Shown: piece by piece, positions 41,222 through 49,035 of the stretch
Layout of the letters: each line of letters begins with the position of its first letter
Numbering within the stretch: position 1 is the first letter of the stretch
Assembly (NCBI GenBank): GCA_943371235.1
Contig: CALRTZ010000010.1
Coordinates: 6,428 to 70,427 of the forward strand
DNA: 64,000 nt
From: CAJBVG01 sp943371235
Lineage (GTDB): Bacteria; Bacteroidota; Bacteroidia; Sphingobacteriales; Sphingobacteriaceae
Reading direction: 5' to 3'
Program-made: the position numbers and the translations under genes
The notes under the pieces: model-generated
What the model was told of the DNA's origin: nothing
Seen by the model: only the letters and a program-made list of their open reading frames with translations
Databases searched by the model: none

Positions 41222-41842
41222 ATGTACTTTATTAAAAACCCAAGTTTACTTAAAAAAATATACCCATCATTAACATGGGATATAAAGACTACGGATAAAG
41301 TACTTTATTTAACTTTTGATGACGGGCCGATTCCCGAAGTTACGCCATTTGTGCTAAATACTTTAGAAAAATTCAACGCAAAAGCCACCTTTTTTTGCAT
41401 AGGCGACAATGTTAGAAAACATCCGGATATATATAAAATGCTGAAAGATGCTGGACATCAAGTTGGCAACCACACCTTTAACCATTTAAACGGTTGGAAA
41501 ACCAACACCGTGTTGTACATGCAAAACATATTAAAATGCGATGAACTTACGGGAACACATTATTTCCGTCCGCCCTACGGTAGAATTTCTCCTTCACAAA
41601 TCAGTGCGTTCAAAACAGAATATCCAAATGGGAAAATTATAATGTGGGATGTGCTGTCTGGAGATTTTGACAATACAATCGATGCTGAAAAATGCTATCA
41701 GAATGTAATAAAATCTGCAGAACCTGGTTCTATCATTGTATTTCATGATAGCTTGAAAGCCTACCCTCGTTTGTGTGCTGCATTGCCAAGAGCATTGGAA
41801 TATTGGGCGAAGCAGGGGTATAGATTTGAAACAATTATGTAA
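41222..41842 (+). CDS. Polysaccharide deacetylase (NodB-like, CE4) family protein
   Basis: 206 residues without a signal peptide. CE4 motifs are all readable: YLTFDDGPIPE (catalytic base and metal Asp), VGNHTFNHLN (metal His pair), HYFRPPYGRIS (the RxPY motif), IIMWDVLSGDFDN and GSIIVFHDSLKA (final His). These enzymes remove N-acetyl groups from chitin-, peptidoglycan- or polysaccharide-type sugars. No neighbouring glycan genes give a substrate. It has divergent orientation to the efflux operon. Confidence 0.92.
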   Translation: MYFIKNPSLLKKIYPSLTWDIKTTDKVLYLTFDDGPIPEVTPFVLNTLEKFNAKATFFCIGDNVRKHPDIYKMLKDAGHQVGNHTFNHLNGWKTNTVLYMQNILKCDELTGTHYFRPPYGRISPSQISAFKTEYPNGKIIMWDVLSGDFDNTIDAEKCYQNVIKSAEPGSIIVFHDSLKAYPRLCAALPRALEYWAKQGYRFETIM

Positions 41843-41886
41843 ATGTGCAAATGAGTAAATGAATAGCACCCCATTTGCATAACTTG

Positions 41887-41922
41887 TCCCGATCTTTCGG
41901 GATTTGCACATTTATATATTTG
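41887..41922 (+). promoter_or_regulatory. Hairpin and promoter before aconitase
   Basis: TCCCGA-TCTT-TCGGGA (41887-41902) is a perfect GC-rich 6-bp stem, likely the end of the deacetylase transcript. TATATTTG (41915-41922) behind it is a TAnnTTTG -7 box, 83 nt before the aconitase ATG. Confidence 0.6.
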
Positions 41923-42005
41923 CACATTGAACATTTTCCTTCCCATATTACTACAAAATTTCTTAAATTCGCTGCTTCTCAAGAAATCAATAAAATCAAT
42001 AAAAA

Positions 42006-44273
42006 ATGGCATTTGATATAGAAATGATTAAAAAGGTTTACGACAACCTTGATTCTAAAGTTAGCGCAGCTAGAACAGTCGTTAACAGACCTTTAACTTT
42101 AACAGAAAAAATCTTATACGCCCATTTATGGGATGGAAAAGCCAGTACAGCTTTTGAAAGAGGTAAATCATACGTTGACTTTGCACCAGACCGCGTGGCG
42201 ATGCAAGATGCAACTGCTCAAATGGCCTTATTACAATTCATGCAAGCGGGTCGTCCGCAGGTAGCGGTACCATCTACCGTACATTGCGACCATTTAATAC
42301 AAGCAAAAGAAGGTGCCGACAAAGATTTAGCAACGGCAAATACTCAAAATAAAGAAGTTTACGATTTTTTAGCATCGGTATCAAACAAATACGGAATTGG
42401 TTTCTGGAAACCAGGAGCGGGTATTATTCACCAAGTAGTATTAGAAAACTATGCATTCCCGGGTGGAATGATGATTGGTACCGACTCACACACTGTAAAT
42501 GCAGGTGGTTTAGGCATGGTGGCGATTGGTGTAGGTGGCGCAGATGCTTGCGATGTAATGGCAGGATTGGCTTGGGAGCTTAAATTCCCGAAATTAATTG
42601 GCGTGAAGTTAACTGGTAAATTATCTGGTTGGACTTCTGCAAAAGACGTGATTTTAAAAGTTGCAGGTATATTAACTGTAAAAGGTGGTACCGGAGCAAT
42701 TGTTGAATATTTTGGAGAAGGCGCAAACTCATTATCGTGTACAGGAAAAGGTACCATTTGTAACATGGGTGCGGAAATTGGAGCAACTACTTCTATTTTC
42801 GGTTACGATGTAAAAATGGCCGATTATTTAAGAGGAACAGGACGTGCAGACGTTGCCGAATTAGCAGATAAAGTAGCAGCGCATTTAACCGGCGACGATG
42901 AAGTGTATGCAAACCCAGCAAATTATTTCGACCAAGTAATAGAAATTAATTTATCAGAATTAGAGCCACATATTAACGGACCATTTACTCCAGATTTGGC
43001 TTGGCCATTATCTAAATTTGCTGCCGCTGTAAAAGAAGCAGGTTGGCCAGCAAAATTAGAAGTTGGATTAATAGGATCGTGTACGAACTCATCTTACGAA
43101 GACATTACCAGAGCCGCTTCTATTGCGCAACAAGCAGTTGATAAAAATTTAGTAGCAAAATCAGAATTTACGATTACTCCAGGTTCTGAGCAAGTAAGAT
43201 ATACAGTAGATAGAGATGGATATTTAAAAATATTCGAAAACATGGGTGGTGTAGTGTTAGCAAACGCATGCGGACCATGTATTGGTCAGTGGGCGCGCCA
43301 CGGAGCAGAGAAACAAGAGAAGAATTCTATCATTACTTCGTTCAACAGAAACTTTGCAAAACGTGCGGACGGTAATCCAAATACACACTCATTTGTAGCT
43401 TCGCCAGAAATTGTAACAGCTATGGCTATTGCGGGCGATTTAACATTTAACCCAATAACAGATACCTTAACAAATAGCAAAGGTGAGCAAGTGAAACTCG
43501 ACGAACCAAAAGGTATTGAATTACCAATAAAAGGTTTTGCAGTGGAAGATGCAGGCTACCAAGCTCCGGCAGAAGATGGAACTAAAGTACAAGTGTTAGT
43601 TGCAGAAACTTCTGACCGTTTGCAATTGTTAGAGCCATTTAAAGCATGGGAAGGTACAGATATTAAAGGCTTGAAATTATTGATAAAAGCAAAAGGTAAA
43701 TGTACAACCGACCATATTTCGATGGCCGGACCATGGTTAAAATTCCGTGGGCATTTAGATAATATTTCGAACAACATGTTAATTGGTGCCATCAACTTCT
43801 TCAATGAAAAAGCAGATTCGGTAAAAAATCAATTAACTGGAGAATACGGTGCAGTACCCGCAACACAAAGAGCATACAAAGCTGCAGGCATTGGCTCTAT
43901 TGTGGTTGGTGATGAAAACTATGGTGAAGGTTCATCTCGTGAACACGCAGCTATGGAGCCTCGTCATTTAGGTGTTCGTGCCATCTTAGTAAAATCGTTT
44001 GCTCGTATACACGAAACGAATTTGAAAAAACAAGGTATGCTAGCTTTAACATTTGCAAACAATGCAGATTACGATAAAATTCAAGAAAACGATACTATTG
44101 ACATTCTTGGCTTAACTAGTTTCGCTGCTAACAAACCATTAACAGTAGTGTTTAACCATGCAGATGGAAGTAAAGATGAAATTAGCGTAAACCATACTTA
44201 CAACGACCAACAAATTGAATGGTTTAAAGCAGGTGGAGCGTTGAATATTATTCGCGCTGGAGTTAGTCTTTAG
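42006..44273 (+). CDS. acn: Aconitate hydratase (mitochondrial-type)
   Basis: 755 residues, the length of the mitochondrial-like aconitases of Bacteroidota rather than the ~890-residue AcnA. Motifs: GTDSHTVNAGGLGMVAIGVG, IGSCTNSSYEDI (first cluster cysteine), NACGPCIGQW (the other two cysteines), CTTDHISMAGPWL, and the swivel domain NYGEGSSREHAAMEPR. It interconverts citrate and isocitrate in the TCA cycle through a [4Fe-4S] centre. It is monocistronic: a promoter stands before it and a long palindrome after it. Confidence 0.96.
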   Translation: MAFDIEMIKKVYDNLDSKVSAARTVVNRPLTLTEKILYAHLWDGKASTAFERGKSYVDFAPDRVAMQDATAQMALLQFMQAGRPQVAVPSTVHCDHLIQAKEGADKDLATANTQNKEVYDFLASVSNKYGIGFWKPGAGIIHQVVLENYAFPGGMMIGTDSHTVNAGGLGMVAIGVGGADACDVMAGLAWELKFPKLIGVKLTGKLSGWTSAKDVILKVAGILTVKGGTGAIVEYFGEGANSLSCTGKGTICNMGAEIGATTSIFGYDVKMADYLRGTGRADVAELADKVAAHLTGDDEVYANPANYFDQVIEINLSELEPHINGPFTPDLAWPLSKFAAAVKEAGWPAKLEVGLIGSCTNSSYEDITRAASIAQQAVDKNLVAKSEFTITPGSEQVRYTVDRDGYLKIFENMGGVVLANACGPCIGQWARHGAEKQEKNSIITSFNRNFAKRADGNPNTHSFVASPEIVTAMAIAGDLTFNPITDTLTNSKGEQVKLDEPKGIELPIKGFAVEDAGYQAPAEDGTKVQVLVAETSDRLQLLEPFKAWEGTDIKGLKLLIKAKGKCTTDHISMAGPWLKFRGHLDNISNNMLIGAINFFNEKADSVKNQLTGEYGAVPATQRAYKAAGIGSIVVGDENYGEGSSREHAAMEPRHLGVRAILVKSFARIHETNLKKQGMLALTFANNADYDKIQENDTIDILGLTSFAANKPLTVVFNHADGSKDEISVNHTYNDQQIEWFKAGGALNIIRAGVSL

Positions 44274-44317
44274 TATTTAGTCGTTAGTCGTTAGAGGGGG
44301 AAGGTATTAAGAATTAA

Positions 44318-44390
44318 GAATTAAGAATTAAGTATTAAGAATTAAGAAAGTTATTTCAGTTCTTAATACTTAATACTTAATTCTTGATAC
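44318..44390. repeat. AATTAAG-type palindrome after aconitase
   Basis: Tandem AATTAAG units on the left (44318-44348) and TTCTTAATACTTAATACTTA-type units on the right (44360-44390) form 31-bp arms with about three mismatches and an 11-nt loop. TAGTCGTTAG units (44270-44294) lead into it. Confidence 0.8.
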
Positions 44391-44420
44391 TATTTTTCAA
44401 ATTCGCAAAATCATTCCACC

Positions 44421-44460
44421 AACTCACAACTCACAACTCACAATTCACAACTCACAATTC
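44421..44460. repeat. AACTCAC heptamer tract before rlmH
   Basis: About 5.7 heptamers (AACTCAC x3, AATTCAC, AACTCAC, AATTCA-) end directly at the rlmH ATG at 44462. The same heptamer occurs five times at 6286-6320. A change in copy number would move any upstream signal by 7 nt. Confidence 0.75.
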
Positions 44461-44461
44461 A

Positions 44462-44935
44462 ATGAAACTCACTCTTCTTTGCATCAGCAAAACCACCGAG
44501 AAATATCTACTCGAGGGAATGGCTATATATGAAAATAGGTTGCAGCATTATTGCAAGTTTCAGCGGGTTGAAATTCCGGATTTGAAGAATAGCAAAAACT
44601 TGAGTTTCGATCAACAAAAACAAAAAGAAGCTGAGTTGATTTTAGCGAAAATTTCTAATACAGATTTTGTAGTGTTATTGGATGAAAACGGAAAAGAATT
44701 TTCGTCGGTTCAATTTAGCAATGAGATCAATAAATGGATGAACCAAAGCCTCAGCAATGTGGTGTTTGTTATTGGCGGACCTTATGGTTTTGATAAATCT
44801 GTGTACGATAGAGCGAACCTCAAAATATCCCTTTCTAAACTTACCTTCTCCCATCAAATGGTTCGATTATTTTTTACCGAACAATTGTACAGAGCCTTTA
44901 GTATATTGAAGGGGGAACCGTACCATCATAACTAG
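44462..44935 (+). CDS. rlmH: 23S rRNA pseudouridine-1915 N3-methyltransferase
   Basis: 157 residues from the ATG at 44462, the exact usual RlmH length; the 78-nt upstream extension encodes heptamer repeat and is rejected. SPOUT-fold features: MKLTLLCISKTTEKYLLEGM start, the SAM-binding knot VFVIGGPYGFDKSVY, and the C-terminal signature LSKLTFSHQMVRLFFTEQLY followed by RAFSILKGEPYHHN. It methylates pseudouridine 1915 in helix 69 of 23S rRNA. Confidence 0.96.
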   Translation: MKLTLLCISKTTEKYLLEGMAIYENRLQHYCKFQRVEIPDLKNSKNLSFDQQKQKEAELILAKISNTDFVVLLDENGKEFSSVQFSNEINKWMNQSLSNVVFVIGGPYGFDKSVYDRANLKISLSKLTFSHQMVRLFFTEQLYRAFSILKGEPYHHN

Positions 44936-44940
44936 TCGCT

Positions 44941-44991
44941 AGTCATTAGTAGTTAGTCTTTAGACGGTCTAATGACTAACTACTAATGACT
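44941..44991. terminator. Long palindrome between convergent rlmH and DUF5606 genes
   Basis: AGTCATTAGTAGTTAGT (44941-44957) and ACTAACTACTAATGACT (44975-44991) form a perfect 17-bp stem with a 17-nt loop. It is built from the same TAGTCATTAG-type units found after several other genes and probably ends both transcripts. Confidence 0.75.
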
Positions 44992-45003
44992 ACTGACTAA
45001 AAA

Positions 45004-45423
45004 TTATTCTGCATTTTCTGCACTTTCTTGCTCCGGCGTTTCATTCCACAAAGGAAGCGCCGATAAAATACTATACCAATTTATAATTTTTTTAATGTCA
45101 GATGCGTATACTCTTTCGGGATCGTGGGTTGGAACGATAGAAGTAAAATAATCTCTCAACACTTTTGCATCTGCTTTCGCTTCTGGTACTGGATTAGTTG
45201 CAGCTGTTTCTTTCATTTTTTCGAGTATGCTTAATAAAGTGATGTCATCATCCTCCCCAAAAACAGTAATATCATCAAGCGTTGCTAATTTACTTGTAGC
45301 ATTGGTTACTACTTTGTTCTTCGCTTCGTCTAATGATTCTAATATAAAACCCGAACGGTTTTGAGCTAATGCTTTAAATAATCCTGGCTTGCCAGATAGA
45401 GATACAATTCCTCTTAAATTCAT
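45004..45423 (-). CDS. DUF5606 family protein
   Basis: 139 residues without signal peptide. The start MNLRGIVSLSGKPGLFKALA, followed by SGFILESLDE and later DAKVLRDYFTSIVPTHDPER with VYASDIKKIINWYSIL, is the pattern of the Bacteroidota-specific DUF5606 proteins. Function is unknown; the N-terminal ~60 residues resemble a small SH3-like beta-barrel. It sits 22 nt downstream of a cyclophilin gene on the same strand and is probably co-transcribed with it. Confidence 0.9.
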   Translation of the reverse strand: MNLRGIVSLSGKPGLFKALAQNRSGFILESLDEAKNKVVTNATSKLATLDDITVFGEDDDITLLSILEKMKETAATNPVPEAKADAKVLRDYFTSIVPTHDPERVYASDIKKIINWYSILSALPLWNETPEQESAENAE

Positions 45424-45445
45424 ATGTTTTTTTTGATGATGTATG

Positions 45446-45907
45446 TTATGCTTCTATTACTTCTATACCTAAAATTTTATCGCCTTGACGAATAGAATCA
45501 ACGAGGTCTACGTTCTCTACCACTTTACCAAATACGGTATGGTTTCTGTCTAAGTGAGCAGTATTTTCTCTGCTGTGGCAAATAAAGAATTGTGAACCGC
45601 CTGTATCTCTACCAGCATGAGCCATTGATAAAACACCACGATCATGGTATTGGTTATCGCCATCTAATTCGCATTTAATATGGTAACCCGGTCCGCCAGT
45701 ACCAGCTCTAAAAGCAGTAGCTTCTGATTTTGAAAAAGGGCAACCTGCTTGCACTACGAAATCAGGAATTACACGGTGAAAAGTTACACCATCATAAAAT
45801 CCTTCTTTAGCTAATTTTGTAAAATTCTCAACAGTACCCGGAGCATCTTTTTCATAGAACTCCACTGTCATATCACCTTTTTCTGTTTTAATTATCGCTT
45901 TTTTCAT
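45446..45907 (-). CDS. Cyclophilin-type peptidyl-prolyl isomerase
   Basis: 153 residues, no signal peptide, so cytoplasmic. Active-site blocks: FHRVIPDFVVQAGCP (Arg, Phe, Gln), GVLSMAHAGRDTGGSQFFIC, and HTVFGKVVENVDLVD. It catalyses cis-trans isomerisation at proline during folding. A -7 box at 45931 lies upstream. Confidence 0.96.
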   Translation of the reverse strand: MKKAIIKTEKGDMTVEFYEKDAPGTVENFTKLAKEGFYDGVTFHRVIPDFVVQAGCPFSKSEATAFRAGTGGPGYHIKCELDGDNQYHDRGVLSMAHAGRDTGGSQFFICHSRENTAHLDRNHTVFGKVVENVDLVDSIRQGDKILGIEVIEA

Positions 45908-45930
45908 AAAATTCCTTTTTGTGAGGGCAA

Positions 45931-45938
45931 CAAAGATA
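45931..45938 (-). promoter_or_regulatory. -7 promoter box for the cyclophilin gene
   Basis: Minus-strand TATCTTTG (TAnnTTTG), 23 nt before the ATG at 45907. Confidence 0.55.
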
Positions 45939-46061
45939 ATAATATTGTACTAATGTACTAATTGTGTTATAAACTAAATAGTACGTAATAGCAGTCCAAA
46001 AACAGCGTTTATTGGAATCTGCAAACCTAAAATTTAATATGAGAAACTTAACATAAAAGCT

Positions 46062-46069
46062 TAAATTTG
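46062..46069 (+). promoter_or_regulatory. -7 promoter box for the ThuA/GATase-like gene
   Basis: TAAATTTG (TAnnTTTG) ends 8 nt before the ATG at 46078, implying a very short leader. Confidence 0.5.
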
Positions 46070-46077
46070 GGTACAAT

Positions 46078-47334
46078 ATGAAAAGGATAGAAATTTTATT
46101 TGTTTTACTTATTTGCACAAAAATTGGATTCAGCTCATCCATCTTAATTCCTATGGACGAGAGCCAGAAGAATCATTTGAAATCGTATGGCCTCGCCTAT
46201 TGGGCATTGAAACAAGATTTAACCATACAGTGGTTACTAAATTATAAGGGAGGAAGTTTCTTAATTCCGCATGCTAACGCAATTGAAACAGAGTGTAAAA
46301 TTAGAGGTATTTCTTACGACGTAATTGCCGATGTACAAGCCGCCTCTATTTTAAATGCAATTGCCGACCCCGAAACAAATATGGATGCAGTGAAATTGGA
46401 AAAAGCTCCAAAAATTGCTGTGTATTCTCCAAAAAATAAATTACCCTGGGACGATGCGGTAACCATGGTATTAACATATGCAGAAATTCCGTATGATATT
46501 GTTTACGATGAAGAAGTGATAAAAGGAAATTTACCAAAGTACGATTGGTTGCATTTACATCACGAAGATTTCACTGGGCAATATGGAAGATTTTGGGCAG
46601 CCTTTAGAAATGCACCTTGGTATGTAAATGATGTGAGGTTGAACGAGGAGATGGCCGCAAAATTAGGCTTCAAAAAAGTATCGCAATTAAAATTAGCAGT
46701 GGCACAAAGAATAAAAGAGTTTACGGTGGGAGGTGGATTTTTATTTGCGATGTGTTCGGGAACGGATAGTTACGACATCTCATTAGCCGCAGCGGGTATT
46801 GATATTTGCGATCAAATGTTTGACGGTGACAGGGCAGATCCGAATGGGCAAGAAAAATTAAACTATGCAAACGGTTTTGCTTTTCAGAATTATAAATTAG
46901 ACATGAACCCTTACAATTATGAGTTCTCTGATATAGACAATACCCAAGGCAGAAATTTAGTAGAGGGAAATGATTATTTCAGCTTGTTTGATTTCTCTGC
47001 AAAATGGGACCCAGTACCAAGTATGCTTACCCAAAACCACGAGAAATTGGTAAAAGGATTTATGGGGCAAACAACAGCCTTCAGAAAAAAAATGATTAAA
47101 CCTGATGTATTGATATTAGGCGAAACTAGCTCTGTTAACGAAGCAAGGTATATACATGGCGAAATAGGCAAAGGCACTTGGACATTTTACGGAGGCCACG
47201 ACCCAGAAGATTACCAACATTTAGTAAATGATCCGGCAACCGATTTGAACTTGCATCCAAATTCGCCAGGTTATCGTCTTATACTAAATAACGTATTGTT
47301 TCCGGCAGCGAAAAAGAAAAAACAAAAAACCTAG
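46078..47334 (+). CDS. Exported ThuA/GATase-like protein (often labelled 'asparagine synthetase B')
   Basis: 418 residues with a probable signal peptide (MKRIEILFVLLICTKIGFSS). None of the asparagine synthetase parts is present: no N-terminal catalytic Cys and no SGGxDS ATP-binding loop. Instead there is a class I GATase/ThuA-like core: KIAVYSPKNKLPWDDAVTMV, YDWLHLHHEDFTGQYGRFWA, then GGGFLFAMCSGTDSYDISLA with a Cys at the nucleophile-elbow position. Near the end, GKGTWTFYGGHDPEDYQHLV has the histidine of this fold. The tail KKKKQKT is basic. Homologues in Bacteroidota are, as I recall, annotated as asparagine synthetase B, which the sequence does not support. Substrate unknown. Confidence 0.6.
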   Translation: MKRIEILFVLLICTKIGFSSSILIPMDESQKNHLKSYGLAYWALKQDLTIQWLLNYKGGSFLIPHANAIETECKIRGISYDVIADVQAASILNAIADPETNMDAVKLEKAPKIAVYSPKNKLPWDDAVTMVLTYAEIPYDIVYDEEVIKGNLPKYDWLHLHHEDFTGQYGRFWAAFRNAPWYVNDVRLNEEMAAKLGFKKVSQLKLAVAQRIKEFTVGGGFLFAMCSGTDSYDISLAAAGIDICDQMFDGDRADPNGQEKLNYANGFAFQNYKLDMNPYNYEFSDIDNTQGRNLVEGNDYFSLFDFSAKWDPVPSMLTQNHEKLVKGFMGQTTAFRKKMIKPDVLILGETSSVNEARYIHGEIGKGTWTFYGGHDPEDYQHLVNDPATDLNLHPNSPGYRLILNNVLFPAAKKKKQKT

Positions 47335-47371
47335 GTAGTGTGCTAGTATGCTAGTGAGATAGTATGCTAAT
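47334..47371. repeat. TAGTGTGCTAGTATG repeat, followed by an A-rich tract
   Basis: GTAGTGTGCTAGTATGCTAG, then GAGATAGTATGCTAATT is the direct form of the repeat at 9262 and 50518. Directly behind it (47373-47403) is a run of A5-8G units ahead of the first array gene. Confidence 0.65.
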
Positions 47372-47416
47372 TAAAAAGAAAAAAAGAAAAAAAGAAAAAA
47401 AACTAAAACCATTAAT

Positions 47417-48967
47417 ATGAAAAAAACATTACTACTACTTGTATGTGTTGCAGTGGCAACATTCACAAATGCAGCTCACAATCCGTTTAAGAAAAATAAT
47501 GACCGGAAAATTGCAATGAGTAAAATGAAAAGTAACTCGAAAATTATACCGAAAACATTAGCTTCAGAAACCGTTCCTACTTTAATAAAACAAAGTTCTT
47601 GGGATTTCCAATCGTCAACTTGGAGCACACAAACGGCTACCAAAAATATATACTCTAATGATTTGTTGAGTACAGAATACATGATGAATTATTTACAAAC
47701 AGATACTTTTTTCAGAATAACCTATACATATAATGCGAATAAGCAATTAATACAAACGATTGGAGAAAGTAAAATAGGTCCGAATTCATATTCCCCAAAT
47801 TTTAGGTATTCAATTACGTATTCTAATAATAATTTAAAAACTGTTTATTTTGGTGAAAATTACGATACACAAACTCAAACTTGGAACCCAGTAAACCGTG
47901 AAACAGAAGAACTAAATTCTAGAGGCGAAACCATAAAGTATCTAAATGAAATGTATAACAATGGGGCATGGGAAGTACAATTTGGGAGCTCTACACAATA
48001 CATTTATTTAAATAGCACAAGTAACAAAATTGTTGAATTAATAGACAGTAATTATAATTTCAACAGCATGAATTTTGAACCTGATTATAGAGAAGTGAAA
48101 TCGTACAATTCAAACGGAGAAGTAATTGATGTGCTTACCTATGAAAACATGGGTTCTGGATTAAAATTGTTTCAAAAAGACAGTATATTTTATACTGCAG
48201 GCATCCCTACAAAATTAGTTAGTTATAGTTACGATTCATTAACCAACAGTTTTAACAGAGAAATGAAATTTGATGATATTGCGTGGTCGAATTTCAACTC
48301 AACAATAGATTTGTTTTACAACAATCCGTTAGGATTTGTTATAAGCACATGGGATATTAACGCTTGGAAATTTGAAGAACGTACTGCTACAACTTTTACG
48401 GATAACTTTGGGTCGTATATTAGATTAACAGAGGTATACAATTCTAGTAATGTTTGGGTAAATCAATACAGATATAAAGAAATATTTGATTCTCGTTTAA
48501 ACTTCATAGAAAGTTCCGATGAGAATTACAACATTCAAACCAATGTATGGGATAAAAGTTACGGCCAAAAATATTTATTACAATATGATATGAGTAATAA
48601 TATTATTGAAGAAATAAATGAAAATTTCAACATTACGAATAATACTTATGAAAAAGGATACAGGTATGAGTATTCGAATTTCATTACTATTGCATCAGGC
48701 ATTAACACTTCTAAAAATACCCTAGAAGTAAAACTTTACCCTAACCCAAGTGTAGACGGACGAGTTTCTGTAAATGTAAAAATGGAAGCTGCATCAGAAT
48801 TAAGTATTAAGATTACAGACCTTAAAGGAAGCGTAGTTTATACAAATACAAAAGAACTGGGCAAAGGATTAAATACGGTTGAATTGAGTGGTTTGCAACA
48901 AGGCTTGTACGTGGTGGAAATGAGTACTGAGTATGGGGTAGCGAGAACGAAACTTATAGTGCAATAA
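47417..48967 (+). CDS. Array gene 1: T9SS type A cargo with W/Y-rich repeats
   Basis: 516 residues, signal peptide MKKTLLLLVCVAVATFTNAA. Residues ~70-430 are built from irregular units of ~40-50 residues that recur around T/N-x-W and aromatic pairs (YDTQTQTWNPVNRE, YNIQTNVWDKSYGQ), a beta-rich pattern that resembles YD-type repeats without matching them. The last ~85 residues are the sorting domain, VKLYPNPSVDGRVSVNVKME, then LSIKITDLKGSVVY and GLQQGLYVVEM. No catalytic motif was found. It is closest to array gene 3 along its whole length. Likely a surface or released structural or binding protein. Confidence 0.75.
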   Translation: MKKTLLLLVCVAVATFTNAAHNPFKKNNDRKIAMSKMKSNSKIIPKTLASETVPTLIKQSSWDFQSSTWSTQTATKNIYSNDLLSTEYMMNYLQTDTFFRITYTYNANKQLIQTIGESKIGPNSYSPNFRYSITYSNNNLKTVYFGENYDTQTQTWNPVNRETEELNSRGETIKYLNEMYNNGAWEVQFGSSTQYIYLNSTSNKIVELIDSNYNFNSMNFEPDYREVKSYNSNGEVIDVLTYENMGSGLKLFQKDSIFYTAGIPTKLVSYSYDSLTNSFNREMKFDDIAWSNFNSTIDLFYNNPLGFVISTWDINAWKFEERTATTFTDNFGSYIRLTEVYNSSNVWVNQYRYKEIFDSRLNFIESSDENYNIQTNVWDKSYGQKYLLQYDMSNNIIEEINENFNITNNTYEKGYRYEYSNFITIASGINTSKNTLEVKLYPNPSVDGRVSVNVKMEAASELSIKITDLKGSVVYTNTKELGKGLNTVELSGLQQGLYVVEMSTEYGVARTKLIVQ

Positions 48968-48991
48968 GCTCAATATCTGAATGTTATTTTG

Positions 48992-49035
48992 GTATTCTCA
49001 TATATATAATTTATATTTATTATATATGAGAATAC
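48992..49035 (+). promoter_or_regulatory. Hairpin that encloses the start codon of array gene 2
   Basis: GTATTCTCATATATA (48992-49006) and TATATATGAGAATAC (49021-49035) form a perfect 15-bp stem with a 14-nt loop. The ATG of array gene 2 (49026-49028) lies inside the right arm, so folding would hide it from ribosomes. It could also serve as the end of array gene 1, but it lacks a GC-rich stem. Confidence 0.6.

Noticed and set aside
44384..44461. N-terminal extension of RlmH
   Set aside because: It encodes the AACTCAC heptamers (THNS repeats); from 44462 the protein has the exact family length.
45888..46142. Minus-strand 84-codon ORF upstream of the cyclophilin gene
   Set aside because: It covers both promoters of a divergent pair and overlaps the signal peptide of the gene at 46078; composition is that of AT-rich noncoding DNA.
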